DNA of 50,661 nucleotides from Methanoculleus sp. UBA208 (GTDB lineage: Archaea > Halobacteriota > Methanomicrobia > Methanomicrobiales > Methanoculleaceae). The notes under the pieces were generated by a model that did not search any database, was not told the origin of the DNA, and saw only the letters and a list, made by a program, of their open reading frames with translations. Shown here piece by piece: positions 24,909-30,715 of this stretch. The translations under genes were made by a program, and so were the position numbers. The stretch covers positions 1,091 through 51,751 of the forward strand of contig NZ_DAFZ01000047.1 in assembly GCF_002498065.1 (NCBI RefSeq), given 5' to 3'. The stretch's first letter is position 1. The number at the start of each line of letters is the position of its first letter.

Positions 24909-24970
24909 GGTTGTGCCGTGCACGGGAAATCGAAGATTTCCCTGACAGGCACAACCCAGAGGGTTGTGCC
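24909..24970. repeat. Intergenic palindromic repeat with nested hairpins
   Basis: GGTTGTGCC (24909-24917) pairs with GGCACAACC (24948-24956). Inside, GGGAAATC/GATTTCCC closes a GAA loop (24924-24942). GGCACAACCC (24948-24957) also pairs with GGGTTGTGCC (24961-24970) across an AGA loop, so two alternative structures are possible. The reverse complement resembles 18423-18470. Confidence 0.7.
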
Positions 24971-24997
24971 GTGTCATCCCCACACCTGTTGGCCGCG

Positions 24998-25030
24998 CTC
25001 TTCCCGCTCCGCCCCTTTAACCCCGCAAGA
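24998..25030. repeat. Sequence resembling a degenerate TnpB-element end (copy A)
   Basis: The segment C-TCTTCCCGCTCCG followed by CCCCTTTAA and CCCCGCAAGA matches 34296-34328 at most positions and more loosely 37996-38033. Its CTTCC-C-GCT core resembles the inner part of the right ends of the two TnpB elements in this window. I read it as a possible scar of a lost element. This is the weakest of the three. Confidence 0.35.
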
Positions 25031-25094
25031 CGAAGGGGATCGCGACCGGCTTGATTTGATGGCGTTGAGATCTGAGATACCGGCGATCGAACCT

Positions 25095-25126
25095 GATATA
25101 TACTACTGTGGTGGTACACGGTAGTA
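25095..25126 (+). promoter_or_regulatory. TATA box and operator-like palindrome of the 25126 toxin-antitoxin pair
   Basis: GATATATAC (25095-25103) is a good TATA box about 27 nt before the ATG at 25126, implying a leaderless transcript. TACTAC (25101-25106) and GTAGTA (25121-25126) form an inverted repeat spanning the start region, a natural binding site for the ribbon-helix-helix part of the antitoxin. Confidence 0.55.
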
Positions 25127-25542
25127 TGTCAGAGATGACATCAATTAAGATCGCAACAGGGGTAAAGGATCGACTCAACCATCTCAAGATACATCCCCGT
25201 GAGACCTACAGCGATCTCATCTCCAGGTTGGCCTCCCAGGCGCAAACAGAGTTGTCTCCATGGCAAATTCCTCTTATTCATGTCAGGATCAATGGAGTCA
25301 TCCGGGAACTCAAGCATCCTATCGAGATCTCGGTTGAGATGGATGAAGGGGAGTATATCCTGTATAATCACGAGTACCGACTACTGGTCGTCGCCCCGGA
25401 TCTCTCTGAAGGTTTGAAGGACATTATTGACGAGTTTGAGGAAAACTGGAACGATTTCGTTCTGCAGGATGAGAGTGCTTTACTTGGAGGTGCTCGCGAC
25501 CTGAGGAGGAAACTCATCGCACTCGTACCCGGAGAGACCTGA
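25126..25542 (+). CDS. Putative antitoxin: ribbon-helix-helix N-terminus plus HicB-like domain
   Basis: The 138-residue protein begins like an archaeal ribbon-helix-helix regulator (T-S-I-K-I-A-T-G-V-K-D-R-L-N-H-L-K, then R-E-T-Y-S-D-L-I-S-R-L). From about residue 55 it continues into a domain with I-E-I-S-V-E-M-D-E-G-E-Y-I-L-Y-N-H-E-Y-R-L-L-V-V-A and an acidic helix, which looks like a degenerate HicB core (beta-beta-beta-alpha). The downstream gene follows after 2 nt. The ATG at 25126 is chosen from the TATA spacing (an upstream ATG at 25108 exists). GC content is lower than in the neighbours, suggesting transfer. Function as antitoxin is inferred. Confidence 0.65.
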   Translation: MSEMTSIKIATGVKDRLNHLKIHPRETYSDLISRLASQAQTELSPWQIPLIHVRINGVIRELKHPIEISVEMDEGEYILYNHEYRLLVVAPDLSEGLKDIIDEFEENWNDFVLQDESALLGGARDLRRKLIALVPGET

Positions 25543-25544
25543 TC

Positions 25545-25820
25545 GTGCCTCGAAAAAACAAGACCGTCGTACGCCGTCTCATGAAGAAGGGGTTTGATGC
25601 CAGGATGTCAAAACATATCAAACTGGTATTTAGCTACAACGGTTGTGACACAGGAATCCGTACATGGGTTTCCCATGGCACAAAGGAGATTAGCGACCGG
25701 CTGCTTTCACGTATGGCGGAACAACTCAATCTCTCCCGGCAGCAGTTCCTTGATCTCATCGACTGCCGACTCGATGAAGCGGGGTTGATTGCAGTATATA
25801 AGGAGATGCACCAATTATGA
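25545..25820 (+). CDS. Putative HicA-like toxin partner
   Basis: The 91-residue basic protein from a GTG start begins with M-P-R-K-N-K-T-V-V-R-R-L-M-K-K-G-F-D and continues K-H-I-K-L-V-F-S-Y-N-G, T-G-I-R-T-W-V-S-H-G-T-K-E-I and L-L-S-R-M-A-E-Q-L-N-L-S-R-Q-Q-F-L-D-L-I. The order (double-stranded-RNA-binding-like sheet, a histidine before K-E-I, C-terminal helix) resembles HicA mRNA interferases, though the family is not a standard one. It lies 2 nt after the putative antitoxin. The catalytic histidine would be His64 (S-H-G), rather than the usual G-S-H position. Confidence 0.6.
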   Translation: MPRKNKTVVRRLMKKGFDARMSKHIKLVFSYNGCDTGIRTWVSHGTKEISDRLLSRMAEQLNLSRQQFLDLIDCRLDEAGLIAVYKEMHQL

Positions 25821-25907
25821 CGCTGGACGTATCGACTGAATGGGGAGGCGTTCTTTGACCAATCTCCTGGAGTTTGATACGGCAATCCGTATCCTGGATA
25901 TCGCCCG

Positions 25908-26295
25908 TCACGCCATCGCCTCCTTGCCGATGTAGTCGTGCAACCGGTGCTCGAAATCGTCGAATTCCCGGATCGTCCGGTACGCGACGTCGTAGAGGAA
26001 CCGCTCGTCGGGACAGTAGATTACCTTTCCGCGGAGGACTTCCGTCCTGACATAGAGCGGCAGAAACGAGAAGATCTGGATGTCGTAGCGGTCGTCGGCA
26101 AGATCGGAGAGCGCTGCAAACCTGAACCGGGCTGCCTCCTCGCGATCCCCGTCGTGGTAGATGCGAGAGTTAGATATCGGACCCTGTCCTCGCCCGCCCT
26201 TCGGCAACGGAATCGTAGAGGATGATGAAGCGGACCTTCTCGAAACCCTCGACGGTCTCCGCCCGCTCAAGCGCGTGCCGGACAAAATGGTTCAC
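25908..26295 (-). pseudogene. Broken MNT-type nucleotidyltransferase
   Basis: Reading leftward from a GTG at 26295 (preceded by GGTGAGAGGGA), one frame encodes H-F-V-R-H-A-L-E-R-A ... F-I-I-L-Y-D-S-V-A-E-G-R-A-R-T-G-S-D-I and then hits TAA just where D-L (the D-x-D motif) should follow. The next frame continues I-Y-H-D-G-D-R-E-E-A ... I-Q-I-F-S-F-L-P-L-Y-V-R-T-E-V-L-R-G-K-V-I-Y and ends in the usual C-terminal helix. So a small nucleotidyltransferase-like protein (type VII MNT antitoxin-like) has a frameshift at about 26180-26190 in its metal-binding motif, and Gly-Ser is already Asp-Ser. Confidence 0.75.
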
Positions 26296-26491
26296 TCCCT
26301 CTCACCCCCCCGTGGCGCGCCCGGAAGTTCTGTAGGTTCTGGATGGGGATCGCTCTCACATTAACGTTTCCCGTGGCGGGGGCCGGATCGGACTGGTCGC
26401 CTGTCCCATTTCCCCCATAAGGTCAATATCGCCATTCGGGGTCCCCGGACGGTCGTTCAGTCTCGCAACCACAAAAAGGTGACATAGGCCG
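26296..26491. other. Intergenic, no gene seen
   Basis: This is sequence upstream of the broken nucleotidyltransferase and downstream of hicA. I see no convincing frame, RNA gene or repeat. Confidence 0.4.
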
Positions 26492-26785
26492 TTACCTGGC
26501 GAGTCGATTCCATTCCTCACGGGATATGCCCGCCTGCCGGAGGATGCGCACGAGCAGGTCGACGCCGATCTCTGACCTGTGCGGATTTGGGATGGTCAGA
26601 ACAAGATCTCCTTTCACCATGAAAGGGTGTCTGCCTCCGCGGCATGGTCCCTCGAATCCCAGGGCCTGAAGATTCTTCACAAGCTGGTTCCATGAGACGG
26701 GCGTGATCCTATGCTCCGCGGGGTCCGACGGCGGCACAAGCGGGAGTCTTCCCTCCGTACGGGGGAGGTGAACGCGGCGCCCCAA
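26492..26785 (-). CDS. hicA: HicA-type toxin, separated from its hicB by a TnpB element
   Basis: The C-terminal 70 residues are a clear HicA mRNA-interferase core: P-V-S-W-N-Q-L-V-K-N-L-Q-A-L-G-F-E-G-P-C-R-G-G-R-H-P-F-M-V, with the catalytic-type His in G-R-H, then D-L-V-L-T-I-P-N-P-H and L-L-V-R-I-L-R-Q-A-G-I-S-R-E-E-W. The N-terminal extension from a TTG at 26785 (M-G-R-R-V-H-L-P-R-T-E-G-R) is atypical and the true start is uncertain. The matching hicB lies at 28030-28302 on the same strand. The mobile element at 26797-28033 sits between them. Confidence 0.78.
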   Translation of the reverse strand: MGRRVHLPRTEGRLPLVPPSDPAEHRITPVSWNQLVKNLQALGFEGPCRGGRHPFMVKGDLVLTIPNPHRSEIGVDLLVRILRQAGISREEWNRLAR

Positions 26786-26852
26786 CGTCTGTTCACTTTC
26801 GCAATGCCCGGCTCTTCTTTATGCCGATGGAGGGGCAACACGGTCGTATCGT

Positions 26853-28028
26853 ATGTTGCGGAGGTATCAGTACCGGATCTACCCCACGAGGGCTCAGGAG
26901 ATTCTGATCGCCAAGCACCTCGGGTGTTGCCGGTATGTGTACAACTGGGCGCTCGACCGCAAGAATCAGGCGTATCATGCCAACGGGATCAGCCTGTCCG
27001 GGTACGATCTCATAAAGGAACTCGTGCCTCTCAAGACCGAGCATCCCTGGCTGAAGGAGGTCAACGCTCAGTCGCTGCAGCAATCGATCATTCACCTTGC
27101 TCGTGCATTCACGAACTTCTTCGCGGGACGTGCCGAGGAGCCGACCTTCAAGAAGAAGCACGCCCCCGAACAGACATTCACGGTGCCGCAGTCGTATACC
27201 GTGGATTTCAAGCAAGGAACAGTAAAACTCCCGAAGATCGGCGGGATCAAGGTCAAGTACCACCGCACCTTCGTAGGGACGATGAAGTCCGCGACAGTGA
27301 TCCGCAGATCGACCGGCCGGTACTTCATCAGCATCGTAGTCGAAGATGGTAAGAAAGCTCCGAAACCCGCTGATCCGATCCCGAACCAGACGGTTGGGAT
27401 CGACCTGGGTCTCATGCACTATGCTATTCTCTCGACCGGCGATGCGGTGGCAAACCCGAAGTATCTCCAGAACACCCAGCAACGGTTAGCCGTGCTCCAG
27501 CGCCGGCTCGGCCGCAAGCAAAAAGGTTCCAAGAACCGGAACAAGGCCCGGTTCAAGGTTGCCCGATGTCACCAGAAGATCGCCGACCAACGGTGGGATT
27601 TCCAGCACCAGCTCTCTTCTCGACTGGTTCGCGAAAACCAAGCACTGGCAGTGGAGTCTCTGAACGTAGGCGGCATGGTGAAAAATCACAAACTGGCCCG
27701 GGCGATCAGCGACGCCGGGTGGGGTTCTTTTGTCTCAATGCTGACGTACAAATGTCAGGAGGCTGGGAAACCTCTGCTCCAGGTGGGGATGTTCAATGCG
27801 TCCTCGAAAACTTGTTCGGTCTGCGGCTACCGGAAGACCGACCTGACCCTGAAGGATCGGGAGTGGACCTGCCCCGAATGTGGCACGCATCACGACCGGG
27901 ACATCAATGCTGCAATCAACATCAAACAGTTTGCACTTGCAGGCGCGGGACGCGCCGAAGAGCCTGTGGACTCGCTCCCGGTGGGGAGGGGGATGAAGCA
28001 GGAAGCCCCCTGCACAAGTGGGGGGTAG
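26853..28028 (+). CDS. tnpB: TnpB RNA-guided nuclease (element 1)
   Basis: The 391-residue protein has the N-terminal helix-turn-helix region (residues 1-45), a split RuvC domain with Asp184 (V-G-I-D-L-G), Glu268 (A-V-E-S-L-N) and Asp348/Asp350 (H-D-R-D-I-N-A-A-I-N-I), and a zinc finger with Cys321, Cys324, Cys340 and Cys343. All catalytic residues are present, so it should be an active nuclease guided by an omega-RNA from the element's right end. The last residues (K-Q-E-A-P-C-T-S-G-G, then TAG) are encoded inside the right-end hairpin. ATG at 26853 has no clear ribosome-binding site. Confidence 0.9.
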   Translation: MLRRYQYRIYPTRAQEILIAKHLGCCRYVYNWALDRKNQAYHANGISLSGYDLIKELVPLKTEHPWLKEVNAQSLQQSIIHLARAFTNFFAGRAEEPTFKKKHAPEQTFTVPQSYTVDFKQGTVKLPKIGGIKVKYHRTFVGTMKSATVIRRSTGRYFISIVVEDGKKAPKPADPIPNQTVGIDLGLMHYAILSTGDAVANPKYLQNTQQRLAVLQRRLGRKQKGSKNRNKARFKVARCHQKIADQRWDFQHQLSSRLVRENQALAVESLNVGGMVKNHKLARAISDAGWGSFVSMLTYKCQEAGKPLLQVGMFNASSKTCSVCGYRKTDLTLKDREWTCPECGTHHDRDINAAINIKQFALAGAGRAEEPVDSLPVGRGMKQEAPCTSGG

Positions 28029-28033
28029 TTCAC
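27890..28033 (+). ncRNA. Probable omega-RNA scaffold region of element 1
   Basis: TnpB guide RNAs come from the 3' end of tnpB through the right end, with the guide read from the flank. Here the hairpin of 28003-28026 is the conserved end structure, and the 20 nt after 28033 (start GCTCCGGCAC, the 3' part of hicB) would be the guide. The 5' boundary is only a guess from known omega-RNA lengths. Confidence 0.4.
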
Positions 28034-28302
28034 GCTCCGGCACCCGTATCAACCCTGACGATCTCTCCCACTGTGCGGCCGGCGACCGGAGGTATCGGGA
28101 GGCCACGCCGGAGTCGTACAATCAACCATTCGTCGATGACGCCGGCAAGGTTTCTCCTGCACTCCTCGAGCGTCCTGCCTGTTGCAAAGACCCCGGGAAG
28201 TTCCGGGATCTCTCCGTAATACGGTTCATCGTCCTCGATAATCTCGTAGTTGGCGTGTTCGAGTGCCGCGTTGATATACTCAAGGATCATTATATACTTC
28301 AA
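28030..28302 (-). CDS. hicB: HicB-type antitoxin, split from hicA by element 1
   Basis: The 90-residue protein has the HicB core: Y-E-I-I-E-D-D-E-P-Y-Y-G-E-I-P-E-L-P-G-V-F-A-T-G-R-T-L-E-E-C-R-R-N-L-A-G-V-I-D-E-W. The tail with L-P-I-P-P-V-A-G is typical of the archaeal branch paired with P-V-S-W type HicA proteins. Its TGA stop (28030-28032 on the minus strand) lies in the TTCAC terminus of the mobile element. In the reconstructed empty site the same stop is retained, so hicB is intact. Transcription into hicA is likely disrupted by 1.2 kb of insert. Confidence 0.85.
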   Translation of the reverse strand: MKYIMILEYINAALEHANYEIIEDDEPYYGEIPELPGVFATGRTLEECRRNLAGVIDEWLIVRLRRGLPIPPVAGRTVGEIVRVDTGAGA

Positions 28303-28427
28303 TGGGATTGCCCCCGCATATAGGATTTTGCTTTCCCCGGCCAGGCGGGATCACGACTGCTGGCTATTAGCCATTCGGTTCGGTGTCGGTTATCCCCGGG
28401 GTGGCCCCGATGCGGCCGGGACGCGAT

Positions 28428-29261
28428 TCACGCCCCGGCGTGGTGATCTTCCCAGAGCCCGGAAAAGACCTTCACCTGCCGGGCGTAGACGTCCGCCGAG
28501 TCCTCCTTGTACTCGAGCGTCGTCGGCACATCGGGGTGCTGCCGGAGCCGGGCAAAGACCGCCGCAAGGTCGAGGCCGCCGTCGTGATGGTCGAGTTCGA
28601 GGTGCTCGTCGGTGATCGAGCCGCACCGTATGTTCGAGAGGTGGTGGAGGGTGACGTTGAGCCCTTCGAACCGTTCTAACTCATCCACGAACGAGAGACG
28701 GCGGTAATTTACGGTGCAGGCGAGGTGAGGGAAGTCGAGGCAGATCCGGGCGATCTTTTTGCCCGCAAGGGCCGCGAGTTCCCCGGCGGTGTTCCCGAGG
28801 AGAGGGTAGCCGGCGTAGACCGCGGGGAGGTTCTCGAGGGTGAGGCGGGGATCGGCGTGGCGGTCAAGGAATCCGGCGAATGTCTCCGCGGCGGCAGAGC
28901 GCCCTCCCGGTTCATATCTCCCCGCGTGAAGAACGATCGTCTCCGCGCCGAGGGTGTCGGCGGCTTCAAGGGTCTGGCTCATCGCCTCCTCTATATATTC
29001 CTCGATCTCGCTCGCCGGCCGGTCGTCATAGGCGGCGGGGGCGCAGGGGTTGACGCCGTGGCCGTGGTGGGGTGCGTGGACGACGACCGGGATGCCGGAC
29101 GCGGCGATCCGGTCGAGGCGTTCGCGGAAGAACTGCCGGGCCAGGGGGACGGCCTGCACCTGGATATGGCGGATCGCGCCTTCTTTGTGGAGCTCTGCGA
29201 GCAGGGCAAGCGTTTGTTCGTCGTCGAGCCGCACGGTGCAGCCGAGATTGTAATCAGCCAT
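28428..29261 (-). CDS. TIM-barrel sugar-phosphate isomerase / AP endonuclease family 2-like protein
   Basis: The 277-residue protein has the xylose-isomerase-like barrel pattern: V-V-V-H-A-P-H-H-G-H-G (strand with metal-binding His), T-I-V-L-H-A-G-R-Y-E-P, L-T-L-E-N-L-P (catalytic Glu), I-C-L-D-F-P-H-L and T-T-L-E-Y-K-E. Relatives include sugar isomerases and AP endonuclease IV. The exact substrate is unknown. The M-A-D-Y-N-L-G start at 29261 is chosen because the longer frame runs through tRNA-Gln. Confidence 0.78.
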   Translation of the reverse strand: MADYNLGCTVRLDDEQTLALLAELHKEGAIRHIQVQAVPLARQFFRERLDRIAASGIPVVVHAPHHGHGVNPCAPAAYDDRPASEIEEYIEEAMSQTLEAADTLGAETIVLHAGRYEPGGRSAAAETFAGFLDRHADPRLTLENLPAVYAGYPLLGNTAGELAALAGKKIARICLDFPHLACTVNYRRLSFVDELERFEGLNVTLHHLSNIRCGSITDEHLELDHHDGGLDLAAVFARLRQHPDVPTTLEYKEDSADVYARQVKVFSGLWEDHHAGA

Positions 29262-29313
29262 ATACCAACCCTCCGGTGTATGGGTTCTCAGGTGTCGGAG
29301 AAAAAGGTTCGAG

Positions 29314-29386
29314 TAGCCCGGAGCAGATTCGAACTGCTGTCGCGAGATCCAGAGTCTCACATGATTGACCGCTACACTACCGGGCT
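29314..29386 (-). tRNA. tRNA-Gln (CTG)
   Basis: On the minus strand it begins AGCCCGG and ends CCGGGCT with discriminator A. The anticodon stem TGAGA/TCTCG encloses CTCTGGA, giving anticodon CTG. The T-arm has GTTCGAAT. No intron is seen. Confidence 0.93.
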
Positions 29387-29438
29387 ATTGGGCTCTAAAA
29401 TGTTATTTTTGAACCCTAATTAACCTGACGGCTCCGGG

Positions 29439-30218
29439 TCACACGCCGGACGAGCGGGGGCACTTCCCGCAGGCCCGGCAGACCTCGGCAACGGGCCTGA
29501 TCTCGGTACCGGATTTGCAAAACGGCTCGATGTCGTTGAGATCCCGGCGGTAGTAGACGTGGGGGACGAGCGCGATATGCGTGTAGCGCCCGCAGGCTAC
29601 ACCGAGCCGGTCCGCGATCGCTTTCTGGAGGCGGACGAGTGCGTACATATTTGAACCGGCGGCGGAGAGGATGTCGTTGCTCCGGAAGACGACCTTCATC
29701 TGGAGTTTCCCGTCCCGGAGGAGGCACTGGACGAGCTGCAGGCAGGGGCAGTCATCCAGGTTCTCGTCGACGACCGGGTTCCAGGTGACCGCGACCGCCC
29801 GCCGGGAGTTCGGGGCCTGCTCGAGTTTCCGGGCGATGTAGGCGATCTGGTCGATGTGGACGTCTTCGCCCTCCGGCGCGACCCGGAGTTGTTCCTGAAT
29901 GGAGCAACCCGGTCGCTCCAGAGGTGCGACCCGGAGCGTTTCCCCCCAGTCGAAGAGCCGCCGGTGGTAGTCGTACTCGAACTTCGCGTCGGAGCCGTGC
30001 AGGAGGTTCTCGGCGTAGGCGTCCAGGAACCGCTGCTGGAACCGGGAAGCGGGGCTCGCCATCGGCTCGCTTTCCGGCGACTCCACCTCGAGCGCGAGCT
30101 CCTCGCACTCGATCGTCGCCTCGTCGTTCTCGGTATCCAGCACCCATCCCTTCTCGAGGACGGTCCTGACCGCCAGTTCGTGTGCCCGTGCGAGCGTGGG
30201 GGCCCGAATGATCCGCAT
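29439..30218 (-). CDS. thyA: Archaeal thymidylate synthase-like protein
   Basis: The 259-residue protein has the catalytic C-P-C-L-Q segment (Cys159), the nucleotide-binding R-S-N-D (179-182), G-S-N-M-Y-A-L and the H-V-Y-Y motif at about 220-223, in the order of ThyA. This is the divergent short archaeal form. It would convert dUMP to dTMP with a pterin cofactor. The C-terminal tail has an unusual cysteine cluster (V-C-R-A-C-G-K-C-P). The start at M-R-I-I-R (30218) is chosen. A longer frame adds 40 residues of low-complexity sequence. Confidence 0.75.
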   Translation of the reverse strand: MRIIRAPTLARAHELAVRTVLEKGWVLDTENDEATIECEELALEVESPESEPMASPASRFQQRFLDAYAENLLHGSDAKFEYDYHRRLFDWGETLRVAPLERPGCSIQEQLRVAPEGEDVHIDQIAYIARKLEQAPNSRRAVAVTWNPVVDENLDDCPCLQLVQCLLRDGKLQMKVVFRSNDILSAAGSNMYALVRLQKAIADRLGVACGRYTHIALVPHVYYRRDLNDIEPFCKSGTEIRPVAEVCRACGKCPRSSGV

Positions 30219-30715
30219 AGAGAGTAGTTGGCGGGCCGGGATAGAAAAGGCTCCGCACTGGGGAGGGGCTTGTATATAGATGCTCCGGCAGGTGACGCCG
30301 GCCGGGGCCGCCGCCCGGGGTGCGGGTGGGGCGGGCACCCGCGGCGCTGACTGCCAGGGAGGTGCGGCGACCGTGGGTGCAGGGGGAAAGCCACGCGGTT
30401 ACGGGGCAGAGGGAGCGCCGGCAGGACCGGGCGCTCTCGTGTTACCCCTGGGTAAGGTTTTTATCCTCGTATACCTATGAATCCCGGTGATCCGGGAATG
30501 AAGCGGAATCCTGGCGCATTCGGGGCGTTTTCCCTTGTTGTGGTGCCTATCAGGGACGCCAGATCCCCGGTCGACCACAAAGGATATATTAAGTGTTCCA
30601 CAAATATTGTGACATATTCCGTGATTCGGAGTATAGAGCGTGGTGAACCCGTATTCGACGTCTGTCGAGTACCTCGCGTTCACATTCCCTCATGTCATCA
30701 CAATGGAGGTATAGT
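30219..30715. other. Long intergenic region with S-layer promoter and leader
   Basis: No gene is convincing here. A 66-residue Gly/Ala-rich frame at 30280-30480 looks like GC noise. The right half carries the S-layer promoter and about 100 nt of untranslated leader. Confidence 0.55.
30583..30710 (+). promoter_or_regulatory. S-layer promoter, leader and ribosome-binding site
   Basis: GATATATTAA (30583-30592) is a strong TATA box. The transcript start would be near 30616, giving a leader of about 100 nt, unusual in a genome with many nearly leaderless genes. GGAGGT at 30705-30710 is a full-strength ribosome-binding site 5 nt before the ATG at 30716. Confidence 0.6.

Larger units (their letters stand above)
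24783..25125. other. Intergenic region with palindromic repeat and toxin-antitoxin promoter
   Basis: No gene is seen. The region contains the inverted-repeat cluster at 24909-24970, the element-end-like sequence at 24998-25030, and the promoter and operator-like palindrome of the downstream toxin-antitoxin pair at 25095-25126. Confidence 0.6.
26797..28033 (+). mobile_element. TnpB-only IS200/IS605-type element 1, inserted between hicB and hicA
   Basis: The left boundary is set right after TTCAC at 26792-26796. The right boundary is the TTCAC at 28029-28033, preceded by the hairpin CCCCC...GGGGGG and TAG. The left end shares the pattern CGGCT-TTCTT-ATGC...GGGG-AACAC with element 2. The right end shares GGAAGCCCC-TGC-AAG-GGGGG-TAG-TTCAC. 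No tnpA is present, so movement would need a transposase in trans. No target duplication is expected for this family. Rejoining the flanks keeps hicB's TGA stop, because GTGAA is part of the target. Confidence 0.8.

Noticed and set aside
25908..26285. Intact 125-aa minus-strand protein
   Set aside because: Its first 40 residues are out-of-frame Ser/Arg-rich sequence; the real MNT N-terminus lies in the other frame, so the locus is a frameshifted pseudogene.
28029..28033. Idea that element 1 supplied a new stop codon to hicB (and element 2 to deoA)
   Set aside because: Because target and element end share TTCAC, the reconstructed empty sites already contain the same TGA stop.
30280..30480. 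66-aa Gly/Ala-rich frame upstream of the S-layer gene
   Set aside because: Low complexity, no ribosome-binding site, no similarity recognised.
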